A stretch of DNA of 50,445 nucleotides from the NCBI GenBank assembly GCA_002395805.1, contig DGVB01000005.1, positions 14,628 through 65,072 on the forward strand. The letters run 5' to 3'. Under the pieces are notes generated by a model, which was given only the letters and a program-made list of their open reading frames with translations, had not been told where the DNA came from and did no database searches. This document shows, in pieces, positions 15,944 through 25,500 of the stretch (its first letter is position 1; every line of letters starts with the position of its first letter). The DNA comes from Bacteroidales bacterium UBA4295. GTDB lineage: Bacteria; Bacteroidota; Bacteroidia; Bacteroidales; Paludibacteraceae. The position numbers and the translations under genes were made by a program.

Positions 15944-18900
15944 TTATTCTACTATCATTACTTGGGCTTGTGTCCCGCCCTCGGAATCTACAGATTTGAT
16001 GACATACGCACCCGTCTGTCCCGGCGTAGGCAAGGAAACATAGCCTTGCGGCAGCGAGAAGGTGCTATATAGTTTACCGGAGATGGTATAATACCATACC
16101 GTAGCTGCATGCTCCATATAAATCGGCATATGCTGACCCGCCTGTACAATCGTCGGATAAGGCGTCTGCTGCTCATGATAAACAGGCTGGATCGGACAGG
16201 TACTCATCTTCGTTCCGTCCGGTCTCGTCAACTCTACGTAGTAGATAGAGTTCACATCCAGCGGCTGGTAGAGATACGAGTGGGTCTCGCCCTCTATCGG
16301 CATATTGTCTTTATACCACTGGATTCCCATGAATTCATATCCACCGTTGTATTGCGGACTCAGCAGCGTCAGTACATCGTTCCATTTCTGCTCTACGATT
16401 GAACTGCGATACCTAATCTCTATATCGCGCACCTGCGTGTAAGGACCGCAGCAGAACTGGTAGAAAGTGATCTCCGCCTGATAAACGGCAGGCGTGATCG
16501 TATCCGGATAAGGGATCACTATTTCGCTCAGACCCGGCGTGTAAATCATCGTATCACGCAGCGCAGGCGTATTGAATACAATACCTATACTGTCATACAC
16601 TCCTTTCGCGATATCGAAGGTCAGGTATAACTGCTCGTCATCCGCGCAGATGAAGGACAGCGTATCTACCTTTGCCTTGATTCGTTCGTTGACCGTCAGA
16701 GTCAGATAAACAGCACTATCACACCCGTTCTTAGTCTTAAGCATAATGAGGTAGTTATCCAGCGGCTGCGTATATTTCACGCCGGCAACCGTCACAGACT
16801 GGTCGGAGCAGATGGAGTCGTGGATGATCACATCTTTCGGCTGCGGATAAACCTTGAGGAAGAGCGTAGAGACAGAATCGCAACCGGCTCTATTTTTAAA
16901 CTTCGCCTGATAAACAGTATCGGTGTTGAACCATTTGTCATCGAACTTAATCGGGCTCTCCGAGCAGGTCGTATAATGGAACTCCGTAGGCTCTGAATAA
17001 ATAGAAGGTACTATCACGGTATCCACACGCGTACTATCGCACGCGTTATTCGCGCCGATATAGGTAGTATAGGTAATCTCAATAGTATCTCCTTCGTCAC
17101 GGCATATATAGGTCGGATTCCAGTAAGTAGAAACCGCCGGGGGTTGATTCGTAGTAAGACTCCTGAACACCCAGCGTCCTTCATTACACAGCTCGGTAGT
17201 ATGGTTCTCATAGCCCTCGAACTTATTCATAACATGCGAAGTATTCGTGAACTCAAGCGTACTCATACAATTAGCCAAGACATTCTCGTAGGTATATTCC
17301 GGAACCGGGAAACGCGGTGCGGAAACCGTACTGATCTCGAAGTAGCACTCGGGTTCCTCTACAAAACTTACCTTACAGGTATATGTATGAAGACCGGCGT
17401 CTACCTCGAATATACGATTATTACTCCAGATAGAGTCATTCTCATCTCTCCACTCGTAAGCGAAACCATCCGGAGCGACACAGGTCAAAGACGCATCGGC
17501 ACCGCAGTTTTCGGTCTCAATATGCGCGTTAGCACAATCCAATGTGAAATAGCCATAGCCGAAATGCACAGTCTGACCGCAGTCGGCAGAAGTAATACGT
17601 ACCTGGATATTCTGGCCGTCATAGTCCATGAGAGGCACACCAACCGAAGTCCACTCTTTCCATGCCAACTCACCCCCTTGATATGTAGTCAGATGCCATC
17701 CCTTAGTATCTCCGGCCTTGACAGCATCGGAATAAGCAAAGTCCGCTGCGCCACAACGTGCATCAATACTTTGCCCAATTGAGTCCAGAATCTCGATACG
17801 GAAGTAGGGTTCTTCATCTCGATCGTGTCCACTATTATCCAAAACCACCGCATATTTCATGATCAAAATACCTTGGGTAGCGGTATCGACGGTCATGTTG
17901 TAAGTGATAGACTGCGCCTTACCGGATGCATTCCAGTTACCGAGACGAACGGAAGCCATCGCTCCGGGCGGCACCGTATGAAGCATGCTGTCGGTTCGCG
18001 GATCCATCTCCGTAGGATCGACATGCAAGGTATGGCGACTGTCTTGCGAGTCCGGACCGTAATCAACTACACCGATATTGTCATAAGGTGTCTGTCCGGT
18101 ATGTTTCTCGTGCATACCATACGTACATACCACATTCGGACCATACAGATCAACATAGTTGATACAGTGGTTCTCGGGGCAATAGACGAGAATATTCGTT
18201 TGGTAAACAAAGTTCGTCCTTAATTCCTTTTGCTCTTCGGGGTCGTAGTATCTACCACGAATACGGACATCGTAACTTCCCTCCAGAATCTTCTTAAGCG
18301 AATAGGTATAGGAGCCGTCCAAATTACGGGTATATCCCGATGGACCTTCGGAGATACCATTCTGCTCGCGCCAATTGGACTCACCCACCTTACGATAGTG
18401 AATATCATATTGATATGCACTTTCGGCCTTCCATGTTACGATCAGCGACGAGTCTTCACAATGCGGATAAACGATGAGGTCGGTCGGCTTCGAAATACCT
18501 GCCGAATTGACCTGGAAGTTATCGATTGCGATGGACGACTTAGGTGTATCCGAACTATTGGTATTCATCCAGATAAAGACGAATACAAAGACCTTGTCAA
18601 CATTACGAGCGCCGACGCTTACCTGCTGCGCAAAGGATACATTCTGCCATGCCGCACTACCACATACGAATTTCTCACCCGATTCTCCCAGATACTGGCA
18701 GGCTTTATCAATCACATTCTGCGACAAGACACCGGAAGTACTTGAAACGATTTTATTGATATCGCAGTAGTTCGTGTTGCTTGTGTTATTGAGAAAATCC
18801 GATTCCAGGCAGCATATTACATGGAGTCTCGAACTAGTCGAATCACCGATACCCTTCCAATCGAAACTGACGTCATATTTTCCTACTTCCGGGAATTTAT

Positions 18901-19177
18901 AGCGGAGGTAAGCCACCGTTACATTGGCGGTTTTACCCATTACATCGTTCTGCCCGTCGGAAGAGATATAGAGCGCACGACGCCCCTCGCTATGCACCGC
19001 TGTACCGATTATCCATTGGTCCACCGCGGAGGATGTACGCGGATTCAGCACCCAAGCGCCGAGGGTGGTATCTCCCTCCTCAAAACTACATTCATACGGG
19101 TAAGCGGTCGCAGGGTTTTGCGACCAAGCCAGAACGCTGAAGAGTAAAATTATATGTAAGAGGATAATTTTCCTCAT
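15944..19177 (-). CDS. Large T9SS cargo protein, paralogue of the downstream gene
   Basis: The product has 1077 residues from the ATG at 19177 (MRKIILLHIILLFSVLAWSQ, a signal peptide). An in-frame TTG at 19189 lies in a period-7 repeat and is less likely. The order matches its downstream paralogue: an N-terminal lectin-like region (YECSFEEGD, VSFDWKG), a fibronectin-III-like unit, and a module with MASVRLGNW, WKEWTSVGV and HFGYGYFTLDC. It then has two GCDS-V modules (AGCDSVSTLFLKV and NGCDSAVYLTLTV) and a type-A-like T9SS C-terminal domain (TISGKLYSTF, GAYVIKSV, QVMIVE). The role is inferred to be a surface-exposed structural or adhesive protein. It follows the OmpA-barrel gene by 20 bp. Confidence 0.82.
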   Translation of the reverse strand: MRKIILLHIILLFSVLAWSQNPATAYPYECSFEEGDTTLGAWVLNPRTSSAVDQWIIGTAVHSEGRRALYISSDGQNDVMGKTANVTVAYLRYKFPEVGKYDVSFDWKGIGDSTSSRLHVICCLESDFLNNTSNTNYCDINKIVSSTSGVLSQNVIDKACQYLGESGEKFVCGSAAWQNVSFAQQVSVGARNVDKVFVFVFIWMNTNSSDTPKSSIAIDNFQVNSAGISKPTDLIVYPHCEDSSLIVTWKAESAYQYDIHYRKVGESNWREQNGISEGPSGYTRNLDGSYTYSLKKILEGSYDVRIRGRYYDPEEQKELRTNFVYQTNILVYCPENHCINYVDLYGPNVVCTYGMHEKHTGQTPYDNIGVVDYGPDSQDSRHTLHVDPTEMDPRTDSMLHTVPPGAMASVRLGNWNASGKAQSITYNMTVDTATQGILIMKYAVVLDNSGHDRDEEPYFRIEILDSIGQSIDARCGAADFAYSDAVKAGDTKGWHLTTYQGGELAWKEWTSVGVPLMDYDGQNIQVRITSADCGQTVHFGYGYFTLDCANAHIETENCGADASLTCVAPDGFAYEWRDENDSIWSNNRIFEVDAGLHTYTCKVSFVEEPECYFEISTVSAPRFPVPEYTYENVLANCMSTLEFTNTSHVMNKFEGYENHTTELCNEGRWVFRSLTTNQPPAVSTYWNPTYICRDEGDTIEITYTTYIGANNACDSTRVDTVIVPSIYSEPTEFHYTTCSESPIKFDDKWFNTDTVYQAKFKNRAGCDSVSTLFLKVYPQPKDVIIHDSICSDQSVTVAGVKYTQPLDNYLIMLKTKNGCDSAVYLTLTVNERIKAKVDTLSFICADDEQLYLTFDIAKGVYDSIGIVFNTPALRDTMIYTPGLSEIVIPYPDTITPAVYQAEITFYQFCCGPYTQVRDIEIRYRSSIVEQKWNDVLTLLSPQYNGGYEFMGIQWYKDNMPIEGETHSYLYQPLDVNSIYYVELTRPDGTKMSTCPIQPVYHEQQTPYPTIVQAGQHMPIYMEHAATVWYYTISGKLYSTFSLPQGYVSLPTPGQTGAYVIKSVDSEGGTQAQVMIVE

Positions 19178-19203
19178 TTCAAATTTCAAATTTATAATTA
19201 ATA
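19178..19203. repeat. Period-7 AT-rich repeat in operon spacer
   Basis: The spacer between the OmpA-barrel stop and the next ATG reads AATTTGA twice on the minus strand, followed by AT-rich near-copies. It has the same period as the spacers at 703-728 and 42884-42937, but a different sequence. Confidence 0.45.
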
Positions 19204-21429
19204 AATCTGCTGGATATCTTCATTACCTACATCGGTGATGACAAATTCTACACGACGGTTGAGCTGACGGCCTTCTTCGGTATCGTTGTCCGCCACAGGC
19301 TCTTTCTCACCCTTACCTTCGGCGGTCATACGCTCTGCAGCCACACCGCGTTTGATCAGGTCATTCCGTACCGCATTGGCACGGCCCTCGGACAGAATCT
19401 GGTTCGCCTCATCCGTACCTACGGCATCGGTGTGACCCGTGATGTGGATAGTCACTGTCTGGTTCTCCAGCAGGAAGTTCGCCAGATCGGACATTGCCTG
19501 CTCCGACTGCGGCAGGATGACGGTCTTGTTGGTAGCGAAGAAGAGGTTCTCGATCTTCACCTTGATACCCTCTTTGATATGCTGCATGTAGAGATCGAAC
19601 GTATCCCGTACGAAATGGAGCGTGTCGTCCTTCGGCATATAGCCCTGAGCCGTCAGATGAGCGATATAATCGCCTTCACGCAGAGGCGTCTCGATAAATC
19701 CGTCGTCCGACGACTGAGCGGTGTAGAGCGCAATGGTATCCGTGAGTCCGGTGATCCGGGCTGTTGCCTCGATCGGCTCGCGGGTCTCTACATCGTAGAT
19801 ATTCATACAGAGCGTATAGATGATCGGCGCCGGAATACGCTTCAGCGGCAGTTTGATCGTATCATACGTGAATTCTTCTACCATATGAAGCACCGTGTCG
19901 GACGGGAAATAACCGTTCTTCGTAGCGGATACGCGGTATTCGCCTTCCGGTACACGACCTACTTTCACTACACCTTGCTTGTTGGAGTTCTTCTGCTTCG
20001 TCTTGTCCGCGCTGATTTCGGTGATCTCCACCGAAGCGCCGCCAAGCGCCAGAGCCGTCTCTTCGTCATATGCATAAACGCCCATACGCGGCAGCGGCTT
20101 AGCCGGCATCGGGCTCGTTACCAGATGCTTGCGCGGCAACTCGAACCATACGGCGAACTTCACGCCTACCAGGAACGGATTGACTTTCGCGTTCGCTACA
20201 GAAGTTGTAGCCAGAGCGGAGTTGACCGGGAAATTCAGCGGGTTAGCATCTTCTAACATTCGCGTAGGAATATCCTGAGCGTTATCTACCGGCTTGTAAC
20301 TGAGTGAATTGAGGAAACCGTAATCGGCAAAGAGCGATACGCGTAACTTCGGCATGGCATTTACCCATTGGTCAAGATTGACACCTACCTCGGCGGAAGC
20401 TGCCATATTCAGACCGAACTTCACGTTCGTGCTCGGTGCCGCTATCTTTTGGTCCGTTACCAGAGTATGATTATACATATCGGTCAGACCGGAGATCAGC
20501 TCTTTATCCTCGATGGTAGTAGAGTACGTGCCGCTGACGGTAGATTGTCCCATCACACCCATTCCTACCTTAAGACCCGCCTGCCAGAAAAGCGGCAGGT
20601 TCTTCAGCTCCATACCGAAAAGCAAAGGCACTTGTACAAATCCGCCGATCAACTTGTCGTTCAACTCCGAGAAATCATAATGATAGATCATCTTGTCGGC
20701 ATACGGCGCCATTCCGTATTGGAGCGCATATGCGCCGTTCTCCTGATTCGTGATTCCCATGACGGAGTTGTAGAAATTGAACTCTGCGCCTACGGTCATC
20801 AGGAATTGCTTGTATCGCAACTGGTATCCCAGACCCAGACCGCCGCCTACAAATCCTTTGTCTTTATTCAGGTATCCGTCCGGGTTCAATCCTTCTGCTG
20901 CCGGAGCGGCATAATGGATACCGGAGGTGAAGAGATTGCTGTATCCTACCTGTCCCCAGAATCCCAAGCGGTGCGATATATCGCGGTTGAGGTATGCTTC
21001 TACGCGTTTGTTCTTCTTCTCGATGGCAGCTATCTGCTCCATATATTGCGCTTTCTCCTCCGCTGCGCTCAACTCCGGAGCCTGCTTGGGTGCCGGCTTG
21101 CCGGCTTTTGCCATAGCGCCTTGTTTTCTGGAAGAAGCTTTGGCAGCCTGCGCTTTGCGTTTCGCCTGGTCTTTTTGCTTTTGGGCTACCGCTTTCGCCT
21201 GCTCTTTCTTCTTCTGGGCTGCTGCTTTCTCGCGCTCTTTGGCGGCCTTGGCTTTCGCTTTCTCACGCTCTTTCTGGCGCTTCGCTTTCTCTTTCTCGCG
21301 TTGCGCCTTCGCTTTGGCTTTCGCATCCGCGGCATAGACCGTGGATACATTGTTATCTACCATGGATACCATCGGGGCGACAGTAGCCATTCCCATTGCC
21401 ATCAGCAGTATGTAGATGATTCGTTTCAT
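19198..21429 (-). CDS. OmpA-family outer-membrane protein: Lys/Ala-rich segment, beta-barrel, two carboxypeptidase-regulatory-like domains, OmpA domain
   Basis: The product has 743 residues and is inferred to link the outer membrane to peptidoglycan. After a signal peptide (about 1-34) comes a striking Lys/Ala/Arg/Glu-rich stretch at about 35-125, probably helical. A beta-barrel follows at about 140-432, ending in LVGVKFAVWFELPRK and sharing strands with the barrels at 21434-22417 and 46118-47167. Two carboxypeptidase-regulatory or PEGA-like beta-sandwiches lie at about 445-615 (VPEGEYRVSATKNGY, LREGDYIAHLTAQGY). An OmpA-like peptidoglycan-binding domain occupies about 621-738, with ITGHTDAVGT, LSEGRANAV and NRRVEF. 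It begins 4 bp after the upstream barrel gene and precedes two T9SS cargo genes. This gene content recalls PorE/OmpA accessories of T9SS substrates, but orthology is not shown. Confidence 0.88.
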   Translation of the reverse strand: MKRIIYILLMAMGMATVAPMVSMVDNNVSTVYAADAKAKAKAQREKEKAKRQKEREKAKAKAAKEREKAAAQKKKEQAKAVAQKQKDQAKRKAQAAKASSRKQGAMAKAGKPAPKQAPELSAAEEKAQYMEQIAAIEKKNKRVEAYLNRDISHRLGFWGQVGYSNLFTSGIHYAAPAAEGLNPDGYLNKDKGFVGGGLGLGYQLRYKQFLMTVGAEFNFYNSVMGITNQENGAYALQYGMAPYADKMIYHYDFSELNDKLIGGFVQVPLLFGMELKNLPLFWQAGLKVGMGVMGQSTVSGTYSTTIEDKELISGLTDMYNHTLVTDQKIAAPSTNVKFGLNMAASAEVGVNLDQWVNAMPKLRVSLFADYGFLNSLSYKPVDNAQDIPTRMLEDANPLNFPVNSALATTSVANAKVNPFLVGVKFAVWFELPRKHLVTSPMPAKPLPRMGVYAYDEETALALGGASVEITEISADKTKQKNSNKQGVVKVGRVPEGEYRVSATKNGYFPSDTVLHMVEEFTYDTIKLPLKRIPAPIIYTLCMNIYDVETREPIEATARITGLTDTIALYTAQSSDDGFIETPLREGDYIAHLTAQGYMPKDDTLHFVRDTFDLYMQHIKEGIKVKIENLFFATNKTVILPQSEQAMSDLANFLLENQTVTIHITGHTDAVGTDEANQILSEGRANAVRNDLIKRGVAAERMTAEGKGEKEPVADNDTEEGRQLNRRVEFVITDVGNEDIQQIY

Positions 21430-21433
21430 ACGT

Positions 21434-22417
21434 TTAGTATTTTATAGATTGCGTACCACCGCGTTTACGATAGTTGCGGCCCACTTTATTATAATCATAG
21501 ACATGATACTTGCCCTTCTGCGGCAGCTCAAACGCTACCGTATATTTGATGCCTACATTGAGATTGCGGAATGTAGCGTTATCCGCAATGTTGCTCATCA
21601 TCAGCGGCTGGATATAGAATTGCACGCCCTGATCCGTCTCGCGGTAGTCGAAGAGCGGTGCGCCGCCGCTATTCGCATGCAGATTCAGGATGCCGAAATC
21701 GGCATATACCGCCAGATACATACGTACTTTGTCCGGATGAAGACGGAATTGTTTATGCTTGTACATATGGTTGATGCGGCCGCCTATCTCCGCATGAGCC
21801 ATGATATTGAAATTCCATTTCATCGGCATCGTGGCGCTTCCCATATGCTGACCCGTCACGAACTGGTGATTCGGCATATCATAGAAATCGTCGTAATAGC
21901 GGTCATATTCGCCATACGTCGTGATCTGGGCTGCAGAAGAAGTGGAACCGTAAAGGTTCAGCGACACCTTCGGACCGACGAGGAAATAGAATCTGCCCCA
22001 TTCTCCGCCTACCAGCAGCGGAATATTGAGATTCACCATATGCGCCAGATCCCGCGATTTATCTACATGCACATGCATATTGAATATATCGCCTTCGGTA
22101 TCCCGCATCAGCAGCACCTCGTCATGCTCGTCCAGACGGTTTGCATTCAAATCATACATACCCTCCACACCGACAGAGAAAAGGAAGTTATTATGGAACA
22201 AACGATAATCCACGCCTATATTGGCATTCATTCCGGCAGCAGGCGGCTGACCGGCTATCGTATGCAGCAATGCCGAATAACCCAAATCGCCATGAAGCGA
22301 TATGAAATGGAGGGTCTCCGGCGAGAGCGGAGTGAACGCGCTCGCACATAAGCACGAGAGCGATACGCATACTATACATACTATCTTTCTTAGCACTTTT
22401 GCTATAAATAAACGCAT
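21434..22417 (-). CDS. Outer-membrane beta-barrel protein, first gene of the cargo operon
   Basis: The product has 327 residues. The signal peptide is MRLFIAKVLRKIVCIVCVSLSCLCASAF. The rest is alternating beta-strands typical of a Bacteroidota outer-membrane barrel. The C-terminal part is clearly related to the protein at 46118-47167: ITTYGEYD versus [15 protein letters not shown] versus NMPDYQF, AEIGGRI versus LEIGGRL, and NVGIKYTVAFELPQK versus [15 protein letters not shown]. The same terminal strands occur in the OmpA-barrel encoded 4 bp downstream. It lacks the usual PorP/SprF signature as far as I can see. Its promoter lies so close that the leader would be only a few nucleotides. The function is inferred only as an outer-membrane partner of the downstream products. 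Confidence 0.8.
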   Translation of the reverse strand: MRLFIAKVLRKIVCIVCVSLSCLCASAFTPLSPETLHFISLHGDLGYSALLHTIAGQPPAAGMNANIGVDYRLFHNNFLFSVGVEGMYDLNANRLDEHDEVLLMRDTEGDIFNMHVHVDKSRDLAHMVNLNIPLLVGGEWGRFYFLVGPKVSLNLYGSTSSAAQITTYGEYDRYYDDFYDMPNHQFVTGQHMGSATMPMKWNFNIMAHAEIGGRINHMYKHKQFRLHPDKVRMYLAVYADFGILNLHANSGGAPLFDYRETDQGVQFYIQPLMMSNIADNATFRNLNVGIKYTVAFELPQKGKYHVYDYNKVGRNYRKRGGTQSIKY

Positions 22418-22425
22418 TCAGGCGG

Positions 22426-22457
22426 CAAAATTACTAAAAAAAGTTCAAATATGCAAA
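22426..22457 (-). promoter_or_regulatory. Promoter of the barrel/OmpA/cargo operon
   Basis: On the minus strand, TTTG (22454-22457) and TAATTTTG (22426-22433) are separated by 20 bp, a good Bacteroidota promoter match. The expected transcript start, about 7 nt beyond, is near 22419. This makes the mRNA almost leaderless for the ATG at 22417. Confidence 0.65.
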
Positions 22458-22508
22458 TTTTTGTCATCTTTTTCGCTTTTTTTATGCTTTTTGTCATATG
22501 TCTATAAC

Positions 22509-22533
22509 AAAAAAGGCCGCCGAAGCAGCCTTT
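22509..22533 (-). terminator. Rho-independent terminator after the 3133-residue gene
   Basis: The minus strand reads AAAGGCTGC, TTCG, GCGGCCTTTTTT: a 6-bp GC-rich stem with a UUCG tetraloop (one G-U pair), extended by A-T pairs and followed by a T run. It lies 65 bp beyond the stop codon at 22598, just before the promoter of the next operon. An 11-bp direct repeat (GTTAAGTACTG twice) lies between stop and hairpin at 22567-22588. Confidence 0.88.
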
Positions 22534-22597
22534 CTTGTTATTTTCCCCAGTACTAACTTTATTGGGGTTAAGTACTGGTTAAGTACTGGTTATGTCC

Positions 22598-25500
22598 TTA
22601 TTTCAGCTCTACTTTCTGACCGGTGACGTTGTAAACAGCGCCATTGATCATGATGTAAACCTGGTCGTTGTGGATGAACTTGACAGCATTGCTCTCAATA
22701 CCTGCGCCGGACTGTATATCGGTTGCCCAATCCTTATGGATAATCAACAGATTATCGATAGCCGCCGGAGCACCATCGGAGTCAACATCATCGTTGCTCC
22801 AGATGAATACCAGACGATACATTCCGATAGCCGGGATCGAAGCTACCGCGCTCATACGCGTCCATGCGCTCTGAGCTACAAGAGCCGAGTCATGATCAAG
22901 CGGTTGAACCAAGTTATCCAGTTGTACACCAGCCGTGAGAGCTACATCAGCCGGAAGGAGAGCAACACGCAGATAATCAAGTGCGCCATCCTCGTCGTTG
23001 TACTCACCGATACACTTGTAATCGTACGATACGGTAAATGTACCTGTACTTACGAAGTGGAACAACTTAGTAGCATACGTTACTGAAGCAGCTTCGTCAT
23101 CGTAATCGTACGAAGAACCGTCGTTGGAGATATAGAGCGCTTTCTCGCTGCCGTTGGATACGGCATTACCGATTACCCAAGCATTGGTCTCTGTACCATT
23201 GATTAGTTTCCAACCGGTAGCGGCCTCGAAGTCATCGCTATAGTCGGAGGAAATCTCCTCTGCTATCTCGAGGGTTTCGAACGGAACAGAAACGATTTCG
23301 CTGTTACCATCCGCACCGCAAGCTCTACGCAGGTAGAATACATACGATGTCAGTTCGCTGAGGCCGTTAACAACAATCTCGTTCGCACCAGACGGAACAG
23401 CGTTGAACTCAGTAGGTTCAACAGCAGAAGCCAGAGCAACTGCATACTCCCAACTTGCGCCTTCAACAGCCTTCCAACTGAAGACTGCGCTGTCAGCAGC
23501 AACGCTAACCACCTTCAGGTTTTTCGGATTCGGACAAGCCGGAGCCACACCCGGAACGTAGTCAATCATCATCTTCGGTAAGAAATTACGCTGTGCATAG
23601 TTGCTACCTTGACCGTAACCACCGAAGGAAGCACCGTTAGCTTTCACACCATACCAGGAAGCAGCCTTATATGTACCGTTCACTGTTTGGTAGAAGCCAA
23701 TCATAAGGTTACCACCTTGGTATTGATAAGCGGAATCGAAGGTAACAACCATCTTATTATCTACGATAGACAGTGCACCAGCGTTCTTAACGAGCGTCAT
23801 AGCAGTCCAATCAGCCTCTTCGGAGAGAGTGGTCTCCGGAGCCTCAGCCAAGTAGATCTCGAACTGAGCAGCACCCCAATCTACACTGGATTGGCTTGCA
23901 TAGAAGGTCAAGCCCTTGATGGAATCCCATTCGAGTTCCTCGAGGTCAGCTTCCGGAATGATGAATTGGCTACGTGTACCTTCGTCAACGTATGTACCAT
24001 AGATAGGTACATAGTTATTGGTCGTCGTACCATCATTCAAGGTCAGGCGATAAGCCGATGTCGGTGTGAATTCAATCTTCGTTGAATAAACACTGAGGCT
24101 ATCGAGCTCACCACAGTCAGCGAGAACGCGAGCGTAGTAGGTTGTCTCAGCGGTCAGACCGGTAAGGTTGTAGATTGTATCATCTACTACTACAGCAACC
24201 GAGTCAGACATATTAGCATTCGTACTATACTCAACTCTCCACGATTGCTCATCACCGCCTGCAGTCCACTTCAAGGTAGCGATCGTACCGTTACCCGGAG
24301 TAAGAATAGCCTGGAGGTTCGTCGGAGCCGGACAAGCGACAGTCGTCTTGAAGGACTTACCATCCGTCCAGCGGCTTACACCGTCGTCAGCACCGCAGTT
24401 AGCGCGAACATAAACGTAGTAGGTAGTAGCAGGATCGAGGTTCTCCAATACATACGGGTTAACCGTTACATCGAGGATATTCGCCAATGTATCCGGTTTC
24501 TCCGTAGCCTTGGTGTCATAAGCAATCTGCCATGCCGATTGACCCTCAGCAGCCGTCCAAGCGATTGTAGCCTTGTGAGCTCTGATTTCAGAGATGCTTA
24601 AGCCGGTCGGCTTCAAGCAAGTCGGAACGCGGTCGATGAGGACATTATCGATATGGAGGTTGTTGTCAGCATTGGATACTGTGGACTCGCCATAGAATGC
24701 TACTATAACAGATTGACCGGTATAAGCACTGAGGTCAAGCGCCACTTCTTCACCATTCGTAGCAATGTTATTGTAAACATATGCAGATCCCGCATTGTTC
24801 CACTCACGAAGAATGGTCCAATCCTCACCACCGTTGGTAGAAACAAGAACTGCAAACTTATCATCCGTGCCAGTAGTAGCCGCAGCTGCTCCTGTGCCGG
24901 AGAAAGCGGTTAATGCCAAGTCGAAGGTCAGCTGTACATCACCCGTCAGATTAATATTCGGAGTAGTCAACCAGTGGTAACGACTAGTACCATAGATATT
25001 GATACGCGCGTGGCTATCAAATACACCATTGTTGGTACCATACATCCAAATACCGGATGTAGAAGTCAGCTGTATACTATCTGCCAATACCTTATTCATC
25101 AGACCACTGTAAACAGTCCAGTCAGCCGGGATGGTAGTTTCATTGAACTTCTCGCTGAACGGAACACCGTAAGCGGTCTTGAAGGTAGCCATCGACGACC
25201 ATGAGCCGGATTCACCTGCGCAAGCAGCTTGAACCTTCACACCATAAGCCGTGTTCGGTGTCAGACCTTCGAGCAGATACGGGCACTCTACGCTATAGAG
25301 GGTATCCATAGCGGTACCATCAGTATAGAGCAGGTTGAAGAGTGTCTGGCCATAGGTATTCCAGTTAATCAACGCGGAAGTAGTAGAGATACTATCTGCT
25401 TTTACATTATCCGGAGTCTGGCAAGACGAAGCGGTATGGAACGTAAAGAGTTCGCTCCACAAGCTATAGTCTTCATTGCCTTCTTCGCTACAGTTCGCGC

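Noticed and set aside
20368..21447. 359-codon plus-strand reading frame opposite the OmpA protein
   Set aside because: Its Leu/Phe-rich C-terminal half is the antisense of the Lys/Ala-rich segment, not a membrane protein.
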